Shown here: positions 1 to 7,672 of the stretch, piece by piece | Layout of the letters: each line of letters begins with the position of its first letter | Numbering within the stretch: position 1 is the stretch's first letter | Source of the DNA: an uncultured Lachnospiraceae bacterium | GTDB lineage: Bacteria; Bacillota; Clostridia; Lachnospirales; Lachnospiraceae | Assembly (NCBI GenBank): GCA_902783395.1 | Contig: CACZRA010000359.1 | Coordinates: 1-11,424 of the forward strand | Reading direction: 5' to 3' | Length of the DNA stretch: 11,424 nt | The notes under the pieces: generated by a model | Database searches by the model: none | Seen by the model: only the letters and a program-made list of their open reading frames with translations | What the model was told of the DNA's origin: nothing | Program-made: the position numbers and the translations under genes

Positions 1-366
1 AAGGAATGCAAAGCACTCGGTATCCTCTTCAAGGAGCATCTTGCCGAGGTTTCCGTGGCCTAAGCCCACCTTACGTCTGTCAGCTACGGAGCCGGGGATG
101 CAGAATGCCTGAAGCCCCTCTCCTATGGCTGCTGCTGCCTCGGATGCCTTGCGGCAGTTCTTCTTTATCGCGATCGCAGCTCCTACCGTATATGCCCACT
201 TTGCGTTCTCAAAGCAGATAGGCTGGATATTCTCCACCATGTGATATACGTCAAGTCCTGCGTCCTTGGTTATCTTCTCCGCCTCATCTATGGATCCTAT
301 GCCGTACTCAGCAAGCTTGGCGAGGATCTGCTTTTCTCTTCTCTCATAAGACTCAAATTTTGCCAT
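1..366 (-). CDS. GGGtGRT-family protein, N-terminal part (cut by window edge)
   Basis: The first 122 residues are present, starting MAKFESYERREKQILAKL; the 3' end lies outside the window. I recognise this start and the later stretches NIQPICFENAKWAY, GLQAFCIPGSVA and KVGLGHGNLGKMLL as the Pfam GGGtGRT family, common in Clostridia and named after a glycine-rich motif that would fall downstream of this fragment. The biochemical function is not established to my knowledge. The start is an ATG at 366 preceded by a GGGGAGG Shine-Dalgarno at about 375-381. The gap to the upstream IscU-like gene is 18 nt, with the ribosome site directly after that gene's stop, so the two are almost certainly co-transcribed and perhaps translationally coupled. 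Pairing with an Fe-S scaffold-like protein suggests a role in Fe-S or redox metabolism, which is inference only. Confidence 0.85.
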   Translation of the reverse strand, partial: MAKFESYERREKQILAKLAEYGIGSIDEAEKITKDAGLDVYHMVENIQPICFENAKWAYTVGAAIAIKKNCRKASEAAAAIGEGLQAFCIPGSVADRRKVGLGHGNLGKMLLEEDTECFAFL

Positions 367-384
367 TTTTTTATCCTCCCCTGA

Positions 385-1077
385 TCACTCTTTACGGGGA
401 TCGATCATCCTGACCGCATCCGCCACGCGTCCGTACTGTCCGGAAGCCTTTTCAACTGCAGTTACAGCATCATCTCCTGCCTTGATGAAGTCCATCATCT
501 TGCCGAAGTTGATGTATTTATAGCCTATGATCTCGTCGTTGTCATCAAGGGCAAGCTCAGTGATATAGCCCTCTGTAAGCTCAAGATAACGGGGGCCCTT
601 CTCCAGCGTGCCGTATGTCGTACCGACCATAGTCCTTGTTCCTTTGCCGAGATCCTCAAGTCCGGCTCCGATCTGCAGACCGTCCTCAGAGAACGCGCTC
701 TGTGTACGTCCGTAAACTATCTGCAGGAAAAGCTCTCTCATTGCGGTATTTATGGCATCACACACGAGGTCAGTATTTAATGCCTCAAGTATGGTAAGTC
801 CGGGAAGGATCTCCGATGCCATGGCTGCGGAATGGGTCATGCCGGAGCAGCCGAGAGTTTCTACGAGAGCCTCCTGGATGATACCGTCCTTTACATTAAG
901 CGACAGCTTGCAGCATCCCTGCTGGGGTGCGCACCATCCGATACCGTGGGTATAGCCGGAAATGTCCTTTACCTCTTTGGCTTTAACCCATTTTGCCTCC
1001 TCCGGTATGGGCGCCGCACCGTGATGTACGCCCTGATGTACCGGACACATTGCCTTTACTTCTGTTGAATAAATCAT
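385..1077 (-). CDS. IscU/NifU-N-like iron-sulfur scaffold family protein
   Basis: 230 residues, no signal peptide or membrane segment, so probably cytosolic. Residues 70-100 carry the pattern LGCSGMTHSAAMASE, which resembles the GCG-A-S-S-ATE segment of IscU/NifU N-terminal scaffolds, with Cys77 in the cluster-ligand position. Other cysteines are at 11, 49, 55, 56 and 106; the C49/C55-C56 group in an HGIGWCAPQQGCC stretch could supply further ligands. It is longer than IscU (about 130 aa), with extra N- and C-terminal regions. The family is often annotated as an Fe-S cluster assembly scaffold and occurs beside GGGtGRT proteins in Clostridia, as here. Actual scaffold activity is inferred from the fold signature. 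The ATG at 1077 has a near-perfect AAGGAGGTC site at 1083-1091, which fixes the start. No cysteine desulfurase gene is visible nearby. Confidence 0.8.
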   Translation of the reverse strand: MIYSTEVKAMCPVHQGVHHGAAPIPEEAKWVKAKEVKDISGYTHGIGWCAPQQGCCKLSLNVKDGIIQEALVETLGCSGMTHSAAMASEILPGLTILEALNTDLVCDAINTAMRELFLQIVYGRTQSAFSEDGLQIGAGLEDLGKGTRTMVGTTYGTLEKGPRYLELTEGYITELALDDNDEIIGYKYINFGKMMDFIKAGDDAVTAVEKASGQYGRVADAVRMIDPRKE

Positions 1078-1138
1078 GTACCGACCTCCTTGTTGTTTGT
1101 TTAGAAAGAATCGCCTTACATCTCATCGGTTGATATGA

Positions 1139-1167
1139 ATTATACATTCAATCCGTTGTTCTGTATA
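1139..1167 (-). promoter_or_regulatory. Candidate sigma-A promoter for the IscU-like/GGGtGRT pair
   Basis: On the minus strand a perfect TATAAT -10 (1139-1144) lies 17 nt downstream of a TATACA -35 (1162-1167), which matches TTGACA at four of six bases. The -35 and part of the spacer overlap the last codons of the sensor kinase gene. The predicted start of transcription is near 1132, leaving a 5' leader of about 55 nt before the ATG at 1077. No terminator-like hairpin is visible between the kinase stop and this promoter, so readthrough from upstream may also feed the pair. Confidence 0.5.
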
Positions 1168-4100
1168 GGGGTTTTATTGTATTTACGAGATCATCGTAAA
1201 GCTTCATGAATTCATCATGGTGCTCCGTGATGAACTCTGTATCCTTTTTCCCCGAAGCATCTTCCAGCTCCTTTGCCAGCGCCGAAGCCTTTTCGCCGCC
1301 TATCGTTTTTGATGAGCTTTTCAGTGAGTGGATTATTATCCTGTATTCATCCCAGCTTTGCTCCTCATAGTACTGAGCCAGAAGCCTGCTCTTTTCCCCG
1401 TGGTCCTTGGCATATTCCTCTAGCACCTCGGCATATATCTCCCTGTCATTGGCACAGTATGCAAGGCCTGTTTTTGTAGAGATCCCTGCCTCTTCAAGCT
1501 TTTGAAGCATTTCATCCGTACAGGGCATTACCTTTCCGGTATCCTTGTCACTCTCCCATACAGGGATCTCTTTAGCGGATCGGGAGCCTTCCCGCATACG
1601 CTCAGGCAGATGTCTTGCCAGCATACGGTCCAGCTGCTCTACATCTATGGGCTTTGTAAGATAATCATCAAAGCCCGCCTCCATATACAGCTCCCTTGAG
1701 CCTACTACCGCATTCGCGGTAAGGGCGATCACCTTTGTGCTTTCGTCTGTAACTCCCTCACTCCGCATTTTATTGAGTGTCTCTATCCCGTCCATCCGCG
1801 GCATCATATGATCAAGGAAAATAAGATCGTATTTCTTTTTGCCGGCCATATCGATCGCCTCATAGCCGGAAAGTGCAAGATCAGCCTCTATCCCGTTAAG
1901 CTTGAGCAGATTCTTGGCTACCTTAAGGTTCATCTGGTTATCATCGACAACGAGGACCCTGGCATCGGGAGCATGAAAGACGGTCTTATACACTCCTTCT
2001 TCTCTCCCCGTACCCATGCGTTCCCTGTAATTCCCCAGAGGCTTGGGATCCTCTATGCCCTGCTTCAGATCAAATGAGAATACCGAGCCCTCTCCGTAGA
2101 CACTCTCGACCTTAAGCTCGCTGTCCATCATTGCAAGGAGTTTTGTGACTATGGACATTCCGAGTCCGGTCCCCTCGATATTTCTGTTTCTCTTTTCATC
2201 CAGCCTCTCGAAGGACTCGAAGAGTCTCTCCCTGTCCTCTTCACGTATCCCTATCCCGGTATCGCTCACCGAAACCGAGATCGTTATATCATCCCCCTCG
2301 ATGCCTCCGTTTTGGATGCTGAGGGTCACACTGCCCTTCTCCGTATATTTGACGGCGTTTGTGAGCAGGTTCACGATGACCTGCCCCAGCCTTACATCGT
2401 CTCCGAAAAGAGCCGACGGAAGGCTCTCATCCACATCGATGATGAAATCCAGTGCCTTGGCATTCGCACGCTCACTTATGGAATTTTCAAGATTGCTGAT
2501 AAAGGGAGCGGTATCGTATTTTACCGGAGTGATCTCCATCTTCCCGTCCTCGATCTTCGAAAAATCCAATATGCTGTTGATGATGGACAGCAGTGTCTTT
2601 CCCGCACTCTTGATATTTCCGGAGTACTCGAGGATATCCGCATCATCTGATTCCCTCAGTATCATCTCATTCATTCCGAGGACCGCATTTATCGGAGTTC
2701 TTATTTCATGGGACATCTGCGCGAGGAACTGGCTCTTTGCCTTTCCGGCAGCCATGGCGGCATCCGCGGCATCCCTCATCTGCTGGTTGGTCTCATCCTG
2801 CCAGCGTATCAGACTCGAAAGCAGGCGGTATACCATGATGATGCAGAAAAGGAAAGCTGCTATACATATCAAGCCGTAGACCGCAACCCTTCCGTAGATC
2901 AGTCTGACATCCGAGACAACGAAAACGGTGAATTTCGATACCTCGTTATAATTCGCCGTCATGATACGGAAAACACCGTCATAATCCCTGAAAAGCTTTA
3001 TACTCTCCCCGTCAGGCTTCGCTTTGCCGTAGGGCAGATCCGCTATGTTCGTTTTGGCATCCCCCGACATCTGGAAAATGCCGTAGGGGTGGTTTATAAT
3101 GTCTCCCTCCGTATCCACAAGGAAGGCATATCCCTCATCGGAATAGCTGTCTCCCAGGATACCTACCAGCTTGTCCATATAAAAATCAATCCCGAAGCAT
3201 CCGAGGAAAGTCCCGTTGCGCGCATCATAAACCGTCTCCGAGATCGTAATGCAGTAGCCGCCCGTCTGGTCATCATAATAAGGCGCGGAAATGCTCCAGC
3301 CCTCTGCGGAGGCCGTCGTATCCTTATACCAGGGTCTCTCCTCCACGCGCCACCCGGGCTCGGGCTTCCATCCGTTATTCATATATACGCTGGGTTCAAG
3401 ATCCGGATTTGACAAGTAGGTAACGGAGATCTCCGGATACTGGGCCGTTATACGGTTAAGGTAGTCTATGGTCCCATCATAGTCATCAAGCATTTCCGGG
3501 TGGGTCGAGATTATGCTCACAAACATGTCGAGAATGCTCTTTTGAGTATCGATCCATTCCGAAAGCCTGTACTCGTATTCGTCCGCCTTGCTGTGCATCA
3601 TCTGGTTGCCCCATCTTGTGGTGGCATAAATATTGACGTAAAGACTGACGAGCATGACAAAGATCATCAGGAGTGTAATAAGTGTCCTGAATCTTCTGTT
3701 CATCGCGCCCTTTTCGGCGTGACTGATGTCGGTATCCTTTTTGCTTTCGGTACGTACTATACTGGAAAAGGACAGGATCTTGTCTATCATCTCCGACAGA
3801 TCTGCCCCGGCCCTGTGTATCCTTGAAAGCTCCGAGCCGTAGTCCTCGATCTGGGAAGCATAGTCCCTGTCGGATACATGCATGATAGTGGAAAGAGGCT
3901 CTCTCAGATCTCCGGTGATCCGGTTAAGAAATTCCTCCTTGCTGCGGAGCGCCTCCTCCGTCTTCTTCTGACTGTTCAAGGCAAAAACATAAAGGATTAT
4001 GACTATACCGAACAGCGCGAAAGAAAGGATTATGGTTATGAAGAGCTGGATATAGGAATCCCTGTAAAGATCCCATTCACTTTCACTGACGATGAGATAC

Positions 4101-4864
4101 CAGCCGGTTCCGGATCTAGTGGCAAAAAGATATTCGTTTAAAAGTCCGGATCTTATCCTTGCCGTCGCCACGCCGCTGCTGCTTTTGGAAAGAGACCAGA
4201 CACCGGCATAATCCGGTAGCGCCGTTACAAGCTTCTCTCCGATCAGTGTATCGTCAGCACAGCCTGCGATGATCCCCTCGCCTGTCACTATGACCGCATT
4301 ATGCGTCCCCGCCTCATACAGATGGGTGATATGGTTCTTTATATTGTCCATCACATAATCCACCCCGAGGACGGTGTTTTCATCACCTACCTTTACCGTG
4401 GCAGAATAACAGATATTCTGCGTGATGGCATCCTGATAGGGAGGCGTGACATAGGCCTTCCCGTTGTTTTTGAGCGCTCCGGAATACCAGATGCGGTCCT
4501 GCAGCACATAGTCGGGCGACGGATCAAAGCCGGGGATTATCATAAAGTCTTCCCCCGCTACATAGACATTGAAGATACCGTTATCGGTATGGATCAGCCT
4601 GTCCCTCTCCTCATAGATAAACTCCTCCAGAGCCTCCCTGTCATCCATGAGCTCTCCGGCCGAAAGCGCAAGCTCCAGCGTAAGGTTCTCCGCATCCGTC
4701 ATCATCTCCTCAAGCTCATTGCTTATGAGCTCAAGCTGAGATATGCCGAGATCCCACGTCTGACGCCTTGCCTGCTGGAAAACCATCCATGCATACATGA
4801 AAATAACGGCAAGCAAAAGCGAAGCTACAAGTATGACTATCCCTGTGCGCTTTTTATCCTTCAT
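1148..4864 (-). CDS. Hybrid sensor histidine kinase with two dCache sensors, a degenerate internal DHp domain, a receiver and an HPt domain
   Basis: 1238 residues. Predicted order: TM1 (about 8-28); extracytoplasmic double-Cache sensor 1 (about 31-270); TM2 (272-296); cytoplasmic HisKA-like helices without phosphoacceptor (about 301-370); TM3 (393-413); double-Cache sensor 2 (about 415-655); TM4 (657-679); functional HisKA with SHEIRTP and His719; HATPase_c with Asn832/Asn836, DTGIGI (868-873) and GTGLG (898-902); receiver domain with Asp974/Asp975, phosphoacceptor Asp1018, Thr1049 and Lys1071; HPt domain with His1179 in HSLKSSS. All residues for a His-Asp-His phosphorelay are present, so phosphate should pass on to an external response regulator, which is not in this window. 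The ATG at 4864 follows an in-frame TAA and the first TM begins at residue 8, so the start is well placed although its Shine-Dalgarno is weak. It lies 50 nt after the GlmU-like gene. The ligand is unproven; see findings. Confidence 0.93.
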   Translation of the reverse strand: MKDKKRTGIVILVASLLLAVIFMYAWMVFQQARRQTWDLGISQLELISNELEEMMTDAENLTLELALSAGELMDDREALEEFIYEERDRLIHTDNGIFNVYVAGEDFMIIPGFDPSPDYVLQDRIWYSGALKNNGKAYVTPPYQDAITQNICYSATVKVGDENTVLGVDYVMDNIKNHITHLYEAGTHNAVIVTGEGIIAGCADDTLIGEKLVTALPDYAGVWSLSKSSSGVATARIRSGLLNEYLFATRSGTGWYLIVSESEWDLYRDSYIQLFITIILSFALFGIVIILYVFALNSQKKTEEALRSKEEFLNRITGDLREPLSTIMHVSDRDYASQIEDYGSELSRIHRAGADLSEMIDKILSFSSIVRTESKKDTDISHAEKGAMNRRFRTLITLLMIFVMLVSLYVNIYATTRWGNQMMHSKADEYEYRLSEWIDTQKSILDMFVSIISTHPEMLDDYDGTIDYLNRITAQYPEISVTYLSNPDLEPSVYMNNGWKPEPGWRVEERPWYKDTTASAEGWSISAPYYDDQTGGYCITISETVYDARNGTFLGCFGIDFYMDKLVGILGDSYSDEGYAFLVDTEGDIINHPYGIFQMSGDAKTNIADLPYGKAKPDGESIKLFRDYDGVFRIMTANYNEVSKFTVFVVSDVRLIYGRVAVYGLICIAAFLFCIIMVYRLLSSLIRWQDETNQQMRDAADAAMAAGKAKSQFLAQMSHEIRTPINAVLGMNEMILRESDDADILEYSGNIKSAGKTLLSIINSILDFSKIEDGKMEITPVKYDTAPFISNLENSISERANAKALDFIIDVDESLPSALFGDDVRLGQVIVNLLTNAVKYTEKGSVTLSIQNGGIEGDDITISVSVSDTGIGIREEDRERLFESFERLDEKRNRNIEGTGLGMSIVTKLLAMMDSELKVESVYGEGSVFSFDLKQGIEDPKPLGNYRERMGTGREEGVYKTVFHAPDARVLVVDDNQMNLKVAKNLLKLNGIEADLALSGYEAIDMAGKKKYDLIFLDHMMPRMDGIETLNKMRSEGVTDESTKVIALTANAVVGSRELYMEAGFDDYLTKPIDVEQLDRMLARHLPERMREGSRSAKEIPVWESDKDTGKVMPCTDEMLQKLEEAGISTKTGLAYCANDREIYAEVLEEYAKDHGEKSRLLAQYYEEQSWDEYRIIIHSLKSSSKTIGGEKASALAKELEDASGKKDTEFITEHHDEFMKLYDDLVNTIKPLYRTTD

Positions 4865-4914
4865 TTATGATACAGCCCTGTCTTTCTTCGAATGCGGTAT
4901 CTGCCATAGCGCCC

Positions 4915-5589
4915 CTATGCCTGTTTCTTTACGATGTTTCCCTGACTTTTGAATACACTGTCTGCGGGTATCACCCCATACACTGAGGATAAAGGAAAGA
5001 TGCAGGTATTCCTTCCTACCACTGTTCCCGGATTAAGCACACTGTTGCAGCCTACCTCGGCATGGTCACCTATCATCGAACCGGCCTTTTTCAATCCCGT
5101 TTCCAGCAGTTCTCCCGACACATAGTCCTTTATCACAACCGGCTTTTTATCAGGTCTTACAGAGGAGGTGACTGAGCCCGCTCCCAGACGCGAATAAAAG
5201 CCTAAAACGGAATCGCCGACATAATTGAAATGCGGTACCTCCGCATGATTGAATAATACCACATTCTCAAGCTCGGAAGAGTTTCCGACGATACAGTCAT
5301 TTCCTACGAGAACGCATCCCCTGATAAACGCACACTGTCTGACCTCGGTATTCTCTCCAATGATACAGGGTCCCGTTACGGATACCGTGGGCCACACCCT
5401 TGCGCTCCTGGCGATCCAGATATCCTCCCCCTTTTTCTCATAGATATTAAGATCCAGATGTCTTGAAAGCTTTTTTATGATAAATCCGATCTCCCTCAAT
5501 GCCTGCCAGGGATAATCAAACTGCGAGAGCCATTCTCCCGCCATGCTTTCCTTCAACGTGTACAGATTTTTTGTAAGAGCAGTTTCCAT
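4915..5589 (-). CDS. Stand-alone left-handed beta-helix protein resembling the GlmU acetyltransferase domain
   Basis: 224 residues from the ATG at 5589. The N-terminal ~60 residues are non-repetitive; the rest is hexapeptide-type beta-helix sequence such as GPCIIGENTEV, GCVLVGNDCIVG and GDHAEVGCNSVLNPGTVVG. The segment PHFNYVGDSVLG, about 120 residues in, closely matches the GlmU acetyltransferase motif H-x-x-Y-[LV]-G-D-x-x-[IL]-G, including the histidine that acts as catalytic base there. There is no N-terminal uridyltransferase (pyrophosphorylase) domain, so GlmU's second activity must be absent. Related proteins are often called UDP-GlcNAc pyrophosphorylase-like; the real substrate is unknown and may be a sugar phosphate for envelope or polysaccharide synthesis. 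An in-frame GTG at 5607 would add six residues, but it lacks a ribosome site, whereas GAAGGA stands about 10 nt before the ATG. The gene lies about 50 nt after topB. Confidence 0.75.
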   Translation of the reverse strand: METALTKNLYTLKESMAGEWLSQFDYPWQALREIGFIIKKLSRHLDLNIYEKKGEDIWIARSARVWPTVSVTGPCIIGENTEVRQCAFIRGCVLVGNDCIVGNSSELENVVLFNHAEVPHFNYVGDSVLGFYSRLGAGSVTSSVRPDKKPVVIKDYVSGELLETGLKKAGSMIGDHAEVGCNSVLNPGTVVGRNTCIFPLSSVYGVIPADSVFKSQGNIVKKQA

Positions 5590-5636
5590 ATCGTTGTATT
5601 CCTTCACCCGGTATCGGTTCCGTACAGGTGTCCACT

Positions 5637-7664
5637 TTACTGCTTCCTTTTGCCGGAGGCTTTTTTGTTCACCTCCGACACGGTTTTCAGCTTAAAAGCA
5701 ACCTCCCTGCTCAGATCCCTGTTCTTTACGAGATTCACATACTTTGCCACATATCCGTCAAGCTTGCCCCTGTAGTCTTCAGGCGTGATCTCTCCTCTTT
5801 CAAGCTTTGAAAGTCCCTTCTCCCAGCTTGCCGTCATCTCAGGCTCGAGCATGGACGGCAGAGTCATCAGAATGATCTCGAATACCATCTCTCCCATCGG
5901 GGACGGAGTGAGCACCTGGGTCTTTTTATTAAGCTTAAGATAATCTATCTTTATAAGCTTTTCTATTATCCCGGCTCTTGTGGCCGATGTCCCTATCCCG
6001 GCTCCCTTTATCTCTGCCCTGAGCTCCTCGTCCTCTATCAGCTGTCCGGCGTTTTCCATTGCAAGCACCATGGAGCCCGAGGTATAACGTTTGGGAGGAG
6101 ATGTCTTTCCTTCCTTTATCTCTATCTCCGCAAGCTCTGCGATATCGCCTTTCTTCAGGCCGTTAAGGAGCTCAAGAAGCTCCGCGCTTGCAGATTCCTC
6201 TTCCTCGTCCGGCTTTTTTTCCTCATCGTCGGGGGCTTCCTTTTTCGGCTTGTCCTGTCCTGTGATCTCATAGAATCCGGGACTCTTCAGCACCTTGACG
6301 TTTGTATGGAACTTTTCATTTCCCACAGCCGTGACAAGCTGTACCTTCGTAAATACCGCGGGAGGATAAAAGATCGAAAGGAACCTCCTCACTATCATAT
6401 CATAGACCGATCTCTGAAGCTCGGACAGTGAGCCAAGTCTTGATACATCCCCCGTCGGGATGATCGCATAGTGATCCGTAACCTTGCTGTCATCCACGTA
6501 CACGGTTTTCTCAAGTCCCGCATAGAGCTTTTCATCCCTTATCTTCAGAACGAAATCCCTGACCGGGGTATATCTGTACAGACCTCCGAGATTTTTCGTT
6601 ATCTCCTTTGCAACTGCCTCGGTAAGTACTCTGGCATCCGTCCTGGGATAGGTAGTAAGCCTTGCTTCATATAAGGTCTGAGCTATATCAAGCGTCTGGT
6701 CGGGACTTATCCTGAACCTCTTGCTGCATGCAGCCTGGAGCTCGGCAAGATTGTACAAAAGCGGCGGCTTTTTGTTCTCTTCCTTCTTCTCAACCTTGAA
6801 AACAAGACCGCTGTGATATTCCTCTTTAAGCTTTTCCTTCAGGGCTTCGGCATCCTTCTTCTCCTTAAAGCCCTTCTCTGAATACAAAAGCTCTGACTCA
6901 AAAAATTCCGAGCCTCTGACTGCTCTCCACTCTCCGCAAAAGGACGAATCATCCTTTCTGAACACTGCATTCAGCTTATAAAAAGGGGTCTCAACGAAAT
7001 CCCGGATCTCACGCTCCCGTCTTACGACCATCCCGAGGACACAGGACATCACCCGTCCGACGGCTATTGCGGCATACTTTTTTGTTCCTGCCGCTTCATT
7101 CATCATGCGTCCGTATTTAACGGATAATACCCTGGAAAAATTTATCCCCATGGAATAATCTTCTATCCCGCGCATTATCCCGGCATTGGCAAGGTTCCTG
7201 TAGGCTTCGTACGGCCTCGCCTCATCGATGCCGCGCTTTATCTCTTCCTCTGTAGTGGAATCGATCCATACCCTCCGCTCGGTGATGCCGTCCCTTACAC
7301 CGCCCTGCATCCTTATAAGCTCTTCTATCACCTGCCCCTCTCTCCCGGAGTCTCCGGCCCAGAGGACCTCCGACACATCCTTCCGGTGAAGGCAGGTATT
7401 TACTATCTTATACTGTTTTTTTGTTTTCGGGATAACTGCATATCTGTATTGAGCCGGAAGAAACGGCAGATCACGAAGGTTCCATTTTTTGTATCTTTCA
7501 TCGTAGACATCGGGATAAGACATCTCGACAAGATGACCCACGCACCAGGTGATAACGTAGGAATCATTCTCGATGATGCCGTCTCCCTTTCCGTTCACAT
7601 GCAAAATAGAGGCATATTCCCTTGCAACCGAAGGCTTTTCGGTTATGATCAGAGTCTTACCCAA
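5637..7664 (-). CDS. topB: DNA topoisomerase III (type IA)
   Basis: 675 residues. This type IA enzyme cuts one strand through a 5'-phosphotyrosine link and decatenates or relaxes DNA. The N-terminal Toprim domain opens GKTLIITEKPSVA with Glu9 and has AGDSGREGQ with the metal-binding Asp105. The active-site motif LTTYPRTDAR places the catalytic Tyr at 339. Further family signatures are DHYAIIPT (397-404) and GIGTSATRA (556-564). A strongly acidic Lys/Asp/Glu insert sits at about 471-492. The C-terminus is short and lysine-rich, with no Cys4 zinc fingers, as in many Firmicute TopB proteins. The start is TTG: the conserved N-terminus begins right there, no ATG fits, and AGGAAG stands about 6 nt upstream. 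That site overlaps the asd stop codon (TAG at 7673-7675), leaving an 8-nt gap and suggesting coupled translation. Confidence 0.95.
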   Translation of the reverse strand: MGKTLIITEKPSVAREYASILHVNGKGDGIIENDSYVITWCVGHLVEMSYPDVYDERYKKWNLRDLPFLPAQYRYAVIPKTKKQYKIVNTCLHRKDVSEVLWAGDSGREGQVIEELIRMQGGVRDGITERRVWIDSTTEEEIKRGIDEARPYEAYRNLANAGIMRGIEDYSMGINFSRVLSVKYGRMMNEAAGTKKYAAIAVGRVMSCVLGMVVRREREIRDFVETPFYKLNAVFRKDDSSFCGEWRAVRGSEFFESELLYSEKGFKEKKDAEALKEKLKEEYHSGLVFKVEKKEENKKPPLLYNLAELQAACSKRFRISPDQTLDIAQTLYEARLTTYPRTDARVLTEAVAKEITKNLGGLYRYTPVRDFVLKIRDEKLYAGLEKTVYVDDSKVTDHYAIIPTGDVSRLGSLSELQRSVYDMIVRRFLSIFYPPAVFTKVQLVTAVGNEKFHTNVKVLKSPGFYEITGQDKPKKEAPDDEEKKPDEEEESASAELLELLNGLKKGDIAELAEIEIKEGKTSPPKRYTSGSMVLAMENAGQLIEDEELRAEIKGAGIGTSATRAGIIEKLIKIDYLKLNKKTQVLTPSPMGEMVFEIILMTLPSMLEPEMTASWEKGLSKLERGEITPEDYRGKLDGYVAKYVNLVKNRDLSREVAFKLKTVSEVNKKASGKRKQ

Positions 7665-7672
7665 GCTTCTTC

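Noticed and set aside
2145..2879. Long plus-strand open frame (244 codons) opposite the kinase gene
   Set aside because: It is a serine-rich antisense shadow of the HATPase and DHp coding region, with no ribosome site or domain pattern. Other plus-strand frames opposite the kinase, topB, asd and argH were dismissed for the same reason.
5590..5607. GTG at 5607 as the start of the beta-helix protein
   Set aside because: No Shine-Dalgarno precedes it at useful distance, whereas GAAGGA precedes the ATG at 5589; still possible, adding six residues.
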